Source: Allium sativum
Lineage: Eukaryota; Streptophyta; Magnoliopsida; Asparagales; Amaryllidaceae
Reading direction: 5' to 3'
DNA length: 64,000 nt
NCBI GenBank assembly: GCA_030737875.1
Contig: CM060912.1
Coordinates: 331,440,731 to 331,504,730, forward strand
Shown here: positions 48,900 through 59,829 of the stretch, piece after piece
How the letters are laid out: each line of letters begins with the position of its first letter
How positions within the stretch are numbered: the first letter of the stretch is position 1
Translations under genes and position numbers: made by a program
The notes under the pieces: generated by a model
Told to the model about the DNA's origin: nothing
The model's database searches: none
Seen by the model: the letters and a program-made list of their open reading frames with translations, nothing else

Positions 48900-50238
48900 A
48901 ACCTTTAAGCTTGTGATGAGATTTGGCACGGGGTCAACACCACCACATTGAGAAAAAATCAATGCTTGGAAAACAATACCACAAGCTCATCACGACACTG
49001 CAGAAACCAAAAGACGTATACTCAGCAAAGAATCGAAAATATGGAAATGCACAAGCTAAATTACAACAAAACATAAGCATTTCTATATCATCGAATGAGT
49101 TGTGTATACAGTCCAGAAGCGAAGGTTGATAATCGCACAATATCCGATCAAAAGAAATTATAAGCAAAAGGTTGCATGAGGCATAGAAGAGTAATCGGTA
49201 AAGCTTCAGCTCTTCTTCCTGCATCTGAAAGAACCAATAGAACCGTCAAAAGCTTTTAGGATTAATTAGGGAAGCAGCGGTTGGTTGACTTGCATCCTTA
49301 ACGTAACCTTCAAGACCATCAATAATTAACTTCCAAGCTTCAGCCAAAGTGATGAAGAAGCTACTTTGTAAAAATGGCAAAATGCCTCGTCCCATGACAC
49401 TGAGTTTTTAAAAATCTAAATAAGGTTGCATCAGCATCGGGTTAAGCTTGAGCATAGCTTGGTTAGTAGTTGTTTTTTCTAAAAGAACCTATTCTCTCTC
49501 TTTCTCAAGTTCCATTTATTCTAGATTTCAAAAAAGAGAATTTCTAACTCATGAGAAGCAGTATGTTCCTGCAAACTAGCATTGACTTGCTACTCCCAAA
49601 TTAATCTATTCTCAACAGCTCTCTGAGCTCATTGAGCACATTCAATTTGGTCAATCAACATAAACGTCTTCCGCTTACAAAAGGAAAATCACAGCCAAGG
49701 GTATAAAAGGATCCGAGCATTTTCTCAAAACAGGAACTTCCCGGTGGAATTTTCCAATACAACTTGCTTGTCAGAGACCGAGGAATCAAATGCCTTAAGC
49801 ATAGGACGGGACACAAAAGAAATTCCTCTAAAAGGAAAAGATTGAGTGCATATAGGTAGTACGTATTCAGAAAGGAATCTCTTTGTGATAAGAAGTATCT
49901 TGCCCCTATTCTATTCATTAGCATCCTCAAAAGATTTAAGCATAAAACCAGCTATTAAAACCAGGTTTCTGGATATATCGACATGCTCAGAAGCTCTAAA
50001 TAAGCCGGTATAAGAAAAATGATTTCGTCAACAAATTAGAAGCTTCTAATGTAAGAATCTAAATCAAGGAAAATCTGACAAAATCGGTATAACTCGATAC
50101 GTCGACGAAGTCCATTGTGCTGGTAAAACTCAACCTTGGAAATTCAGCTAGGTAACAACGACCAGTTGCAAGCCTCATTAAGAAGAGAAGGTCGAAAAGT
50201 CAGTCAAAATAGATCATAAGAAATCTCTCGTGGAAAAT
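48900..50238 (-). pseudogene. Tat-1 antisense ORF remnant
   Basis: The minus strand carries protein-like stretches between stops: around 49270-49380 it reads FFITLAEAWKLIIDGLEG, continuing YVKDASQPTAASLINP, and around 49500-49650 a coiled-coil-like segment (ENRLIWE, QVNASLQEHTASHE) broken by TAG codons. Tat, Ogre and Retand elements are known to carry an extra ORF in antisense between pol and the 3' LTR; position and orientation fit. I recognise no domain. Confidence 0.45.
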
Positions 50239-50990
50239 TGTAATGACCCGCATTGGCAGAGGTATTATAATTAATTTATTTAATTATATAAATGGTGAAT
50301 TAAAGGATTTAATGATCGTGGAATTAAATAACTAGGAATATTTAATTAAATTAAATAATTAAATAATATATTTAATTCAGAAATAATCAGGAATATTGGA
50401 AATCACAATATTCTGTGAATGGGGTCGTCCCTTAGATTTAATTCAGCTTAGAGTTGAATTATATTGACGAATATATTCAATCGACGTCAGTTTGAACGTA
50501 TAATTATATTATAATTAAAACCGAGCTTGAAATGGCGCTGCAGTTCGTAAATTGGCGATTCGAACTTCAACTGAATGTACAGGATTCGTTTTAAATCGGA
50601 TTTCTGTGAAACAAGAAACGCGTGGAGCTGGTGGAGTATATCTTTCTAGTGGAAGAGAAAATCGGGATTTCGTCGTATAGATTTTGAGATATGTCCAAAT
50701 CAAATTTCAGAAAAGTCGTTGTGGAATTCCTTTATAGTTCATTTAGGAATTAATTATATTTTAAAAAGGAATTTCAAAAATAAATCGAAGATCAATTAAA
50801 TCGGGATTTGAAATATCAAGTTGGAAATTCATATAGGAATATTCTTGAGCTGTATGGTATTTTACTGTGAATATAGACGATAATATTTATTTTTAAATAT
50901 TAAATTTAATTATATTTAAATATATTTATATATTTAAATGGGTCATCCAGAGCTTTAAAAATAGCCGGTTTTGCAAACGAAGTCGGAATT

Positions 50991-51172
50991 CGACGAAACT
51001 GGTTTTGTTGGATCCGCAACATCAAATTATTGCTAGATGTCAAGTTTCGTGATTTTTAGAGTCAGTATGTGGTCGTACAGATTTTTAGAGTGAAAAACAG
51101 TCAGTATTTTGACAGTTAAAAATACGCTGTGTGAGCATACGAAGTCGGAATTCAACGAAACCAGTTTCGTTG
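50991..51172 (+). promoter_or_regulatory. Paired palindrome modules in LTR C
   Basis: Cores at 50991-51010 (ACGAAACTGGTTTTGTT) and 51153-51172 (CAACGAAAC CA GTTTCGTTG, perfect arms) are 162 bp apart. The preceding GTCGGAATTC and following TGGGACCGTA-type phrases are repeated with them. Confidence 0.65.
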
Positions 51173-51306
51173 GGACCGTAATGTCGAACTCTAGCTACAT
51201 GTCTAGTTTGGTGATTTTTGGGTATCGTATGTAATCATGAGAATTTTTAGAAGGCTAAAATGAATATAAAATGAATATAAAATGAAAATATCTCCTCCTC
51301 TAAATC

Positions 51307-51315
51307 CTATAAATA
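51307..51315 (+). promoter_or_regulatory. TATA box of LTR C
   Basis: CTATAAATA, followed by a CT-rich leader and an ATG at 51369 that opens a frame of only 23 codons. Confidence 0.6.
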
Positions 51316-52764
51316 CCACTTCCCTCCTCTCTAACCTAATTTCATTTCAACCTAGTCAACGCAGCAAAATGGTAGCCGCCACCAGTTTTGGCAAAAACGT
51401 TGAAACATCCTCAAAAGAAAATCCAAAACAAAAGGAATAAAATTCCTAAAATCTCCAAACCATCATCTCTGAATTCCCCTTAGTCTTCACTTCAGTTCTA
51501 TACTCAAGTTAGATGGTTCGACGTCATTTCCTGTACTGGAGTTTTTCCAGCGGAACTAGGGTTTGTCGTAGGGGGTTGTAGGAGCATCAATGGCCGATTT
51601 TGAGGTGAGATTTGGGTTCAGTGTGCGATGTTGCACCTGAGTGCATTTACTTGTGGGGATCGGTGGTGATAAGTGACGCATTGTCATTGTCGCCGTGGTT
51701 AAGCTGCGTCGGAAGGACGAGCTCGAGCCGAGCCAGATGGTGGCGGGTGTGAGGAAAATTGGAAGGGAGTGAAGTTGGTGAGGTCTGTTGTCGAAATGGT
51801 GATGGAATGGAGGATCGGTGGAGGGGAAATGGATCAGGAATGGCCACGTTTTAACTGGAGCGAACAGTTCTAATTGGGGAAGAAGGAGTAAAGGTTGGAG
51901 TTGGCCCATGGGCCGGTTTAAAGGGTAAGGCCCGATATTTAATTCAATGAAGTTTAAAGTTAAAATAAAAAGTGTATTAACTTGTAAATTGTATAACTTG
52001 CTCATAAGGAGTCGAAATCGAGAACCGTAAGTTGCGTTGGGATCGTATGTATGGGAGCAACACAATGAGACTGGCCGGGAGTGAATCGGGGCTCGTTACG
52101 ATATATGGCGAAATAAATTGTCTGACGGAAACAAATGACGCAAACCGTTATTTAACGGCTAACGCGCAACTGTGAGTAAAACTCACCAACTCTGAATAGT
52201 TATATTTTTATAATGTATTCTTAGAACTGTTAATCATCTGTTGATTGTTGTGTGTTGGTTGATTGATTGAACTGCTAGTCAGTTAGTGAGAATTATATAT
52301 ATATATGTATTTATATATATATAAACCGTTAAATATTCATATAATGATTCTGCTATCGGAATGATGTATATTGAACTGAAAGTAATGATAATCATATTGT
52401 GTAACATCTGTGAATGCAGGGAAACAGGTTGGAGGAATCCGACTAGATTCCTCAACAGTTATTTTATTGTTTTTCATATATTTTGATATATGATGTGAAG
52501 TATAACCTGTTGTTGATTATGTGGGTATGGACGATATTGAACATCGTGATTTGATATGATTGAATACCATGACATACCGGAATGTTGATAAGGGATTTTC
52601 AAAGTCATATTGAAAATAGAATATTTATAAAATGGGATATTTATAAATAAGAGATATTTATAAAGTGGAATATTTATAAATAAGAAATGTTTATAAATTG
52701 GAATATTTATAAATAGGAGATATTCAAAAAGGAAATAATTACAAACCATTTTCTTTTTGAATGG

Positions 52765-52855
52765 AAAGGCCTGTGTGGCGGGTTTGGGGATTTTCCCGAT
52801 GCTCCGGTTACAAAGGAGGTTATGGAGAATTTTTCAGAGAATTTAAGGAGTTAGA
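52765..52855 (+). other. Internal-type module located inside LTR C
   Basis: GGCCTGTGTGGC, GGGATTTTCCCG and GGAGGTTATGG align over about 90 bases with 28617-28705 in the internal region of A, but here they lie 2.5 kb into the LTR. Confidence 0.5.
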
Positions 52856-53029
52856 ATATTTCAAGAATAAATTTGAAAAGGAAATATTTGTAAGCCATTT
52901 ACAAATAGAACTGAAAAGGAAACGTTATAAAAAGGAAATCATTTTTAAAGTGTAGAACCGTTATTTAAAAGTAAATCTTTTCAAATGAATAAAACGTTGT
53001 TAAAAAGGAAATCTTTATAAAGTGAATAA

Positions 53030-54460
53030 AGTAAATCGAATATGGTATTCGAAAGGAGTTAAATCGAATATGGTATTCGAAGGGAGTAAATCGAATATGG
53101 TATTCGAAAGTTAGTAAATCGAATATGGTATTCGAAAGTTAGTAAAACGAATATGCTATTCGAAAGGGGTTAGTCGAGTTGAGTTAGTTGAATAGAGTTA
53201 ACTAGTTCAGTAGAGTTAACCAGTTCAATAGAGTTAACCAGTTCAATAGAGTTAACCAGTGAGTTAAGTAAGTCAAGTTAACCAGTGAGTTAAGTAAGTC
53301 AAGTTAACCAGTTGGAGTTAATCTATTCGAGTTAAGATTTTCGAGTTGATAATCGAGTTAAGTTATCGAATACCACTTATTCGAAGTAGAAGTTATCAAA
53401 TATAGTTATTTGTGATAGAGTTAGTCAAACAGAGTTATTCAGGATAAGTTACCATCTCGTGCGACTGCTAGCGTAATTCGTAGGGCTGTAAATAGCCTAC
53501 GGCGGTCGGATGTTTCCTGAGGGAGTCAGGCGTAACCATTGTGATCGCTGCGATCTAGAGTCAAGCGAATGAGGTTAAATCGAATATTAGTTATTCGATA
53601 GGAGTTAAGTTCTTGAGTTAGATTATCGAGATAAGTGAGTCGAGTTAAGTTCGTCGAGTTAAATAAATCGATGTTAGTTTCATCGAAAGGAGTTAATTGA
53701 TGTTAGTTTCATCGAAAGGAGTTATCGAATTTAGTTATTTGAAAAGGAGTTATCGATTTGTTAAATCGAAAGGGAAGATTATCGAATATCGTTTATTCGA
53801 GAGGAGATTATCAAATGTAGTTTATTCGAAGGAGTTATCGATTATTAGTTAATCGAAGTGAGTTATAGAATATTAGTTAAATTGAAGGAGTTATCGAATA
53901 TAGTTTATTCGATGGAGTTAATCGATTAGAGTTAAATCAAATGAGTTGATCGAATATAGTTTATTCGAACAGAGAAAATGAGTTGATCGAATATAGTTTA
54001 TTCGAATAGAGAAAAGGAGTTAATCGAATATAGTTCATTCGAATAGAGAAAAGGAGTTAATCGAATATAGTTCATTCGAATAGGGTAAATGAGTTAATCG
54101 AATATAGTTTATTCGAATAGAGTTAGAGGAGTTATCAAATATAGTTTATTCGACAGGAGTTAAGTGAATTAGTTAAGTTAAACTAAGTGAATTGGTTAAG
54201 TTAACCAAAGTGAATTAGTCGAGTTAATCAAAGTGATTAGTTCAGTTAATCGAGATAAGTAAATCAAGTTAGGTTAATTGAGTTGAATTAGTCAGTCGAG
54301 TTAATAAATTGAGTTAGTCAAACCAAGTAAAACCAGTTAGAGTTAATTAATTAAGGTTGACCAGTTAGAGTTGATCGGTTAGAATTAACCAGTTAGAGTT
54401 AATCGATCAGAGTTAATCAAATAGAGTTAAGTAAAATTAGAACTGACTAGAGATTAGTAA
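53030..54460. repeat. Degenerate short tandem arrays in LTR C
   Basis: First comes a unit of about 24 bases with TCGAATATGGTATTCGAA (53035-53165). Then AGTTAACCAGTTCAATAG-type units (53200-53330), and then variants of GAGTTAATCGAATATAGTTTATTCGAATAG (about 53560-54150) and shorter GAGTTAATCA units. TTCGAATA/TATTCGAA inverted motifs recur throughout. No coding frame. Confidence 0.85.
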
Positions 54461-55090
54461 ATTGAATGGTTTTCTAAGTGCCTATCTGATGTTGGTTTCG
54501 GCCTTCGGGGTTTATACTTAGGGAATTGTTCTCATACTAGTTCACAGTCAGGGACTGATAGTTGGGGAAGAGTAGTGATTTATAAACAAGTGTTGGCTCG
54601 CTTTTTGACCAAGCCACCCAGGATCATTCATAAGAGGAAAGCATGAAACCACGTTCTCCAAGAATATGAAGGAACGGATCGCACTCTATCGACTCGCCCA
54701 CGGAGGATCGCGTCTCGACGAATCGCCCACCGAGGATCGCGTCTCGACGGATCGCTCCCATCTCATCAGCGAACGACGCATCCAGGCGATCCGATCCAAA
54801 CTTATATTGTTGCCCAGAGCGAACCGATCCGATCCCTTGGTACATGACGAACCCTCTGACCCGTTCAAGCGCGAGCTAGTCTTCAGCGATCCGAATCGCA
54901 TGGATCTAGCGACACGTGTCCCTAACCGTCATCTGGACCAATTCTCCCCATCTGCACGATCCGATTTTCAAGTAGATCGCGACACCTGTCCACAACGGCT
55001 AATTTGACTATTTCTTCAACGGAGGCGATGCGATCCGATGTTCTCGGGATCTGTGCCACGTGTTATCACGACCCGCCTGACAAAATCAGC

Positions 55091-55098
55091 TATAAATA
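55091..55098 (+). promoter_or_regulatory. TATA box of Tat-2 LTR
   Basis: TATAAATA, 140 bp before the R/U5 motif. Confidence 0.7.
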
Positions 55099-55230
55099 GC
55101 CCAAAGCTTGGCATTTTTTGGGATCTTTTTGGCAATATTGAGAACTGAATCCGCCATTGTTGTCAAACTACTGAAATATTGAGAGAAATCCTTGATTGTA
55201 TTAGCTTTCAAAGTGTTATCAATAATATAT

Positions 55231-55270
55231 AAAGTGGACGTAGGCTCGTTAACGCCGAACCACTATAAAT
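55231..55270 (+). other. R/U5 hairpin motif of Tat-2 LTR
   Basis: GTGGACGTAGG and CCGAACCAC flank a short loop; GTGG can pair with CCAC, and CTATAAA follows. Copies occur at 43476 (Tat-1 LTR), 61650 (after Tat-2 pol) and, diverged, 13103 (Copia LTR). Confidence 0.55.
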
Positions 55271-55363
55271 TCTGTGTGTTATTTCCTTTTTTTCTCATTC
55301 TTCAGTTGAAATTCTATAAGCTTCAAACTAATTTGGGTGTTAGGTCCAAATTTTGATCTAACA

Positions 55364-55385
55364 TTTTTGGTGCTTTCACTGAGAA
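55364..55385 (+). other. Primer binding site of Tat-2
   Basis: TTTTTGGTGCTTTCACTGAG follows the LTR end directly, a sequence often seen after Tat LTRs. The tRNA is not identified here. Confidence 0.6.
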
Positions 55386-55441
55386 CTCAGTCCTAAAGTT
55401 TCACTATTCAGTTCTTTGAAGATTCCAGCGATTCAGATATC

Positions 55442-56280
55442 ATGGCTGGAAAAAGATCTAAGGAAGTGCGAGCTTCACAGACCAACGAAATGATTGAAGA
55501 GAGTGTGCACGAGCTGGGCAATGAAGAAACTCTGGATCGCGGAGCGCAGGGGGCGAACCGATCCGATGAAGACACCACGCTCCGAGTCGATGAGAACGAG
55601 ACGATCCGGGCCGCTTAAGGAGTTGTTACTCGATCCCGAGGTAACGCCTCGCAGCCTCCGCGTACCACGACCACGAGTCGACCTCAGGGGGGCGCAGCGA
55701 GTCGCCATCCACGAACCGCAGCTATCCGAATTGATGATCAGACTACCCTGGAAAGGAACCTATGACCCGCTCCTATCGTCCTGGCACCTCTGCTCGACCC
55801 GGCTCGAGCTCTTTGCGCATAAGAGAGAGTGATGATGACCAATATGATCCTGCTGCTCCTGTCACTGAGGGGGATCTCTCTCGCTTCGCCGAAATGTGGG
55901 ATAGATTGTTTGATGAGTTGGCTGCCCAAAGACAGGAAAGTTCCATCCTACGGCAAAATTTGACGGCTATGGATAGAAGGCTTGACGAACTCGCAAGGCA
56001 AAGAACGCCGCCGGTTCGTTCACCCACTCCGGGATATTCTTCTTCGTCTGAGGAATCGCCAAGACCTCCGCGACGACCGTATGAGAGAGCCGAAAACATA
56101 GAGCAACTTCGGTTCGGAACTCTGCTATCACAGGAAGAAGAAGCGCTAGGGGCGGGGCCCTCAAATCGTAACATGAACGATCAAGCCACAGCTCTCAGGA
56201 CTCGAGATGTGAACAGTCCTGTGCATAATAGACCACCTCAGCCCCGTCGCCGCACACATACTCATGATAATAGGGGGTAA
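55442..56280 (+). pseudogene. Tat-2 gag, N-terminal part (broken)
   Basis: ATG at 55442 opens a charged, low-complexity N terminus (MAGKRSKEV) in frame 2, interrupted by TAA at 55616-55618 and closed near 55763. The reading then continues in frame 1 from 55762: an acidic, proline-rich region with a short coiled coil (FAEMWDRLFDELAAQRQE, about residues 42-59 of that frame) up to TAA at 56278. Gag forms the particle that packages the RNA. The breaks show this copy cannot make it. Confidence 0.65.
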
Positions 56281-56694
56281 CGAAGCCCTATCCGAGCCCC
56301 GGATTTTGTGACTGCTCCCCGAAGAGAGATCAGAGAACCCCGCTGAGCCAGAGGCACTGACCCTGAACCTCCTTTGACCAGTGCAAATGTTGCAGCCATG
56401 GTCCACCAGATTCTGGCGGATAGCCGTGGGCAACGGAATGAAGATTGGGGGATAGACCGCAGTCACACCCCTTTCACTGATGATATTTTGGATGCGACTT
56501 TTCCAAGGCGTTTCAACATGCCACAAATGAACCGATATGCGGGAAGATCTGATCCTGTCCAGCACCTGATGAGATACTCTTGGTCAATGACTGCTGCCGC
56601 AGCCTCTGACGCTGTTAAGTGCAAAGCGTTTCCCATATTCCTGGAGGACGTGGCTTTGTTATGGTTTACTCTTGCCGGCGAGATCGATTTCTAG
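56281..56694 (+). pseudogene. Tat-2 gag, capsid core first half
   Basis: Same frame as the preceding segment. TGA occurs at about 56344, then an open stretch from 56374 (106 codons). It shows the Tat capsid signature: PFTDDILDATFPRRFNMPQM, RYAGRSDPVQHL, and a helix ending KCKAFPIFLEDVALLWF. At about 56680, just after WFTL, the match moves to frame 2, so there is a frameshift. Confidence 0.75.
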
Positions 56695-57370
56695 CTTCAG
56701 GGAGCTGAGTGAGAAGTTCATAGAACAATTCCGTATCTACGCACAGAAGACAAAAAGTGTGATCGATTTGTTCCTTATCAAGCAGCGACCAGGCGAGAGT
56801 TTAAAGGTGTACCTGGATCGTTTCAATTTGGCCGCCACTGAGGTTAAAGATCCCCATGAACCGACCATTGTCGCAGCACTGATTGACGGAGTAGATAAGG
56901 ACACTGAATTCGGGAGGTACCTGGCAAGCACACCGCCCCACACTAGAGAATTATTCTACGAGAAAGCCAACGTACATTTACGTCGGGAAGAGGTATATGT
57001 TAACCGAAAGGCTAAAACAACTGATAAGGAGGAAATTCAGAGTAATGTCGCCATCAAACAGACGGGAGACAGCTCAGGGAAAGTTGAAGTTAACGTCGGA
57101 AATCAGAATCAGGGTGGTCGTCAGCCAGGTAACAACAATAATAATGGTAACGACAATAAACGGAAGAGGAACCGAGGGAATGACTCCCAGAGAAGGACTC
57201 GTCCCAGGACCTTTGAAAGTTATACACCAATAAGTGATACTCTGGAAAATATCTTCATGGATGCGTATGAAGTCCTCCAGAATAAGAGGCCACCTCCCAG
57301 AGAGTCGACAGAGAAAGAGCGCTCTTTCATCAGATTCACGACCATTCGACGAATGAATGCCGTCATCTAA
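56672..57370 (+). pseudogene. Tat-2 gag, capsid core second half and basic tail
   Basis: The frame-2 segment (232 codons) continues the capsid: ISSFRELSEKFIEQF at residues 6-20, KRPGES-like RPGESLKVYLDRFN near 43-56, then a long polar region with an N-rich run and an R/K-rich stretch (about residues 149-180) likely to bind RNA in place of a zinc knuckle. It closes at TAA 57368. The Gag C-terminal match resumes in frame 1 just before, at about 57350, indicating a second frameshift. Confidence 0.75.
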
Positions 57371-57660
57371 GAGATGTAGTCGAAAGGCTGCTTCGAGAAG
57401 GAAAGCTAGATGAATACAGAGTACCACCCAGGGACAGGGGGCAAGCAGTGCAGGCCCCGAATCAGAACCAAAATCAACTTGCTGCTAGGCCGACTGCTCA
57501 GCAAAAAGGAAAGAATATTGTTATCAATACCGTGATCGGAGGACTTTATCTCGCTGGGCACAATTCCAAATCATTGGATCAATACGTCAATGCAGCCAAA
57601 CAACACCTCGAGGTAGGGGAGTGTAGCAACCCTGAGGACGGTATCCCGGTGAAGCAGTAA
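57355..57660 (+). pseudogene. Tat-2 Gag C terminus / Gag-Pol junction
   Basis: Frame 1 reads ECRHLRDVVERLLREGKLDEY, the conserved Tat motif at the end of Gag, then a Q/N-rich linker and a segment ending in the VKQ before TAA at 57658. Without that single stop, the frame runs on into protease, so Gag and Pol appear to share one frame in this part, as is usual for Tat elements. Confidence 0.7.
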
Positions 57661-58221
57661 AAGATGATGACTGATGATGTCGTTTTCCGAGAACGAGAAA
57701 GCATTGGAGTCCATGCTCCAACTGAAGATCCACTTGTAATTACAGTACCCATTGGACCAGCCACTGTTCATAAGGTTCTAGTGGACAACGGGAGTTCCGT
57801 CAATATTCTTTTCAAAAAGACCTTTGACCAGATGAATCTCGAAATAAAAGACTTGAAGCTCTGCCAAGGATGGATCCGTGGATTCAACGGAGCATCCACC
57901 GCTCCAATGGGTTATGTAGAGTTACCAGTTACACTTGGGGAAGGAGAACGCCAGAGAGTGAGAATCCTTCCCTTTGTGGTTTTGGATGTTGAATCGCCCT
58001 ACAATGCCTTCTTGGGCCGACCGGCCCTCGCCGAGTTCAGAGCCTGTATAGCCCCCTGGTGCTTGTTATTGAAATTCCCCACAGAAGCTGGCATTGGTAT
58101 CGTCAGAGGGGATCAAATTGCTGCACGAGCGTGTTATGTTGCCGAACTAAAGTTACTTCGTAATGGAGGGGATATCGAAACTAAAGGCATCTCTCCCCCT
58201 TCGGGGGCGGAGACCTTATAG
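57661..58221 (+). pseudogene. Tat-2 pol: aspartic protease
   Basis: From the ATG at 57664, residues 38-50 read VLVDNGSSVNILF, the retropepsin active-site loop with D41-N-G43 (DNG variants are common in the plant Tat lineage). GFNGASTAPMGYVELPVTLG and LGRPALAEFRA follow as the C-terminal half. The enzyme would cut the Gag-Pol polyprotein. The segment is closed by TAG at 58219, in frame with the reverse transcriptase, so the stop looks like a point mutation. Confidence 0.85.
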
Positions 58222-59067
58222 CAACCAAAGAGGATAGTCGTTGGAGAGTCACCCAGAGAGATGCCCGAGGATAAAGATCCCAGAGAGGATCAAGAACCCG
58301 GGGGCAAAATGGCGACTCCCAACGAGACAACTGTGGATGTACCGATCGACGACAGTGACCCGGAGAAGGTCCTTAAGATTGGATCCCAGTTAAGTCCGAA
58401 TCTTGCTAAAGAATTGACGGATTTCTTAAAAAACAATTTGGATGTATTTGCTTGGACCCACACGGACATGTGTGGGATATCCCCATCAATCATGAGCCAT
58501 TCCTTGAGCATTGACCCTAAACATCCTCCAGTAAAGCAAAAAAGGCGAATGCTGGGCCCAGAGAGGTCCGCTGCCTTGAAAGAAGAAGTTGGAAAGCTAA
58601 AGAGTAATGGATTTATCAGAGACTCGACCTACCCAGACTGGATTTCGAATCCCGTCCTGGTAAAGAAGGCCAACGGGAAGTGGCGAACGTGTATCGACTT
58701 CTCAGATTTGAACAAAGCCTGTCCAAAGGATAGTTTCCCGTTGCCCCGGATTGACCAGCTGGTAGACTCAACGGCAGTTCATGATCTTCTCTCATTTATG
58801 GATGCTTATTCAGGATATAACCAGATTCCGATGCATGTTCCAGACCAAGAGCACACTAGTTTTATCACTGATCTGGGATTATATTGTTATGTGGTGATGC
58901 CCTTTGGCTTGAAGAATGCAGGCGCTACATATCAACGCTTAGTCAACAGAATGTTTTATAACCAGATCGGGAGAACAATGGAAGTATACGTCGACGATAT
59001 GTTGGTTAAGTCCAAGCAATCTTCTCAACACGCTACTGAGTTGGCAGAGATGTTCGGCATTCTTTGA
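58222..59067 (+). pseudogene. Tat-2 pol: reverse transcriptase, fingers and palm
   Basis: Counting from the ATG at 58261: a linker with DVFAWTHTDM (61-70), KQKRRMLGPER (92-102), WISNPVLVKKANGKWRTCID (127-146), the first catalytic D181 in FMDAYSGYNQI, MPFGLKNAGATYQ (213-225) and the YVDD box with D245 and D246. All three catalytic aspartates are present. TGA at 59065 closes the frame inside the palm; the match continues in the same frame at 59068 with the KYGMKLNP segment. Copies RNA into DNA in the cytoplasmic particle. Confidence 0.92.
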
Positions 59068-59790
59068 AAGTACGGAATGAAACTTAATCCAACCAAATGT
59101 TCGTTCGGAGTTGCCTCTGGAAAATTCTTGGGATTCATCGTCAGCTCCCGTGGTATTGAGATTAATCCAGACCAGATCGCGACATTCAGAAACATTCAGG
59201 AACCTAGGCAAATTAGGGATGTGAAAAGCCTTGCCGGAAAAGTGGCCGCACTAAGCAGATTTATCTCCAGGGCTACGGATAAGTGCATCCCATTCTTCGA
59301 ATTAATAAAGCGAGGAAAACGCCACTTCAAATGGACACCTGACTACATAGAAGCGTTTCAGAATTTGCTCAGGCACTTGGAGAAACCTCCGATTTTATCT
59401 AAGCCAATAGATCACGAGGATTTATTCGTGTACTTGGCGGTGTCATCCCATGCGATCAGCTCAGCATTGGTAAGGGAAGAGGATAAGGTCCAAAGACCTG
59501 TGTATTATGTGAGCAAAAAATTGACAGCAGCAGAGCGTAATTATCCACGGATAGAAAAGTTGGCGTATAGTTTGCTGATCGCCTCTAGGAAGCTTCGACA
59601 TTATTTTCAGGCGCATCCTATCACCATATACACCGATCATCCACTCAAGCAAGTCCTACAGAGACCGGAGGCATCTGGAAGGTTACTCAAATGGAATATT
59701 GAGTTAAGTCAATTTGATTTGAACTTTCAGCCCAGACGGTCAATTCGGGGGCAAGTGATAGCCGACTTCATAGCAGAGTTCACTGTCCCT
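59068..59790 (+). pseudogene. Tat-2 pol: RT thumb/connection and degenerate RNase H
   Basis: Counting from the ATG at 59077: residues 1-60 are the RT C-terminal part (GKFLGFIVSSRGIEINP). Residues 100-235 are the Gypsy RNase H: PVYYVSKKLTAAERNYP (141-157), KLRHYFQAHPITIYTDHPL (172-190) and RGQVIADFIAEF (224-235). At the first catalytic position the sequence has VYLAVSS instead of the D-containing form. Loss of activity in this first RNase H alongside an added aRNH is established for Tat elements. Confidence 0.88.
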
Positions 59791-59829
59791 GAGGAAGATA
59801 TAGCAAACGAAGAAGTTGAGCCCTCAAAA

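Larger units (their letters stand above)
41487..50238 (+). mobile_element. Tat-1: decayed Ty3/Gypsy Tat-lineage element
   Basis: The 5' LTR (TGTT...AACA), a non-Met primer site, gag remnants, an RNase H remnant, a tandem-repeat 3' region and antisense coding remnants appear in the order expected for the Tat lineage. Reverse transcriptase, protease and integrase are unreadable or deleted. AGATA at 41482-41486 would be the target duplication. The 3' LTR is not in the window because LTR C begins at 50239. Confidence 0.75.
50239..54590 (+). mobile_element. Giant LTR C, left 4.35 kb, interrupted by Tat-2
   Basis: It starts TGTAATGACCCG. It carries the paired 165-bp modules (50991, 51153), CTATAAATA at 51307-51315 and a leader, then AT-rich DNA, an unusual copy of the internal module (52765-52855), long arrays (53030-54460), and from about 54480 the GTTGGTTTCGGCCTTCGGGG block found at 26074 in A. 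AAAAT at 50234-50238 would be its target duplication. The 169-codon minus frame at 51556-52065 is antisense to the leader and has no domain. Confidence 0.75.
54591..55363 (+). repeat. Tat-2 5' LTR, 773 bp
   Basis: TGTTGGCTCG...GATCTAACA, with TGTT/AACA termini. It holds a 29 to 31-base tandem duplication (about 54685-54745), TATAAATAG at 55091 and the R/U5 motif at 55231-55270 with a following GTGTGT. It is rich in CGATCC-type motifs. The 113-codon frame at 54666 is not a gene. Confidence 0.8.

Noticed and set aside
51556..52065. 169-codon minus-strand frame in LTR C
   Set aside because: Antisense to the LTR leader, biased composition, not kept in B, A or E leaders.
54666..55007. 113-codon frame in the Tat-2 5' LTR
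   Set aside because: Lies wholly inside the LTR across the promoter and reflects its GC-rich repeats.
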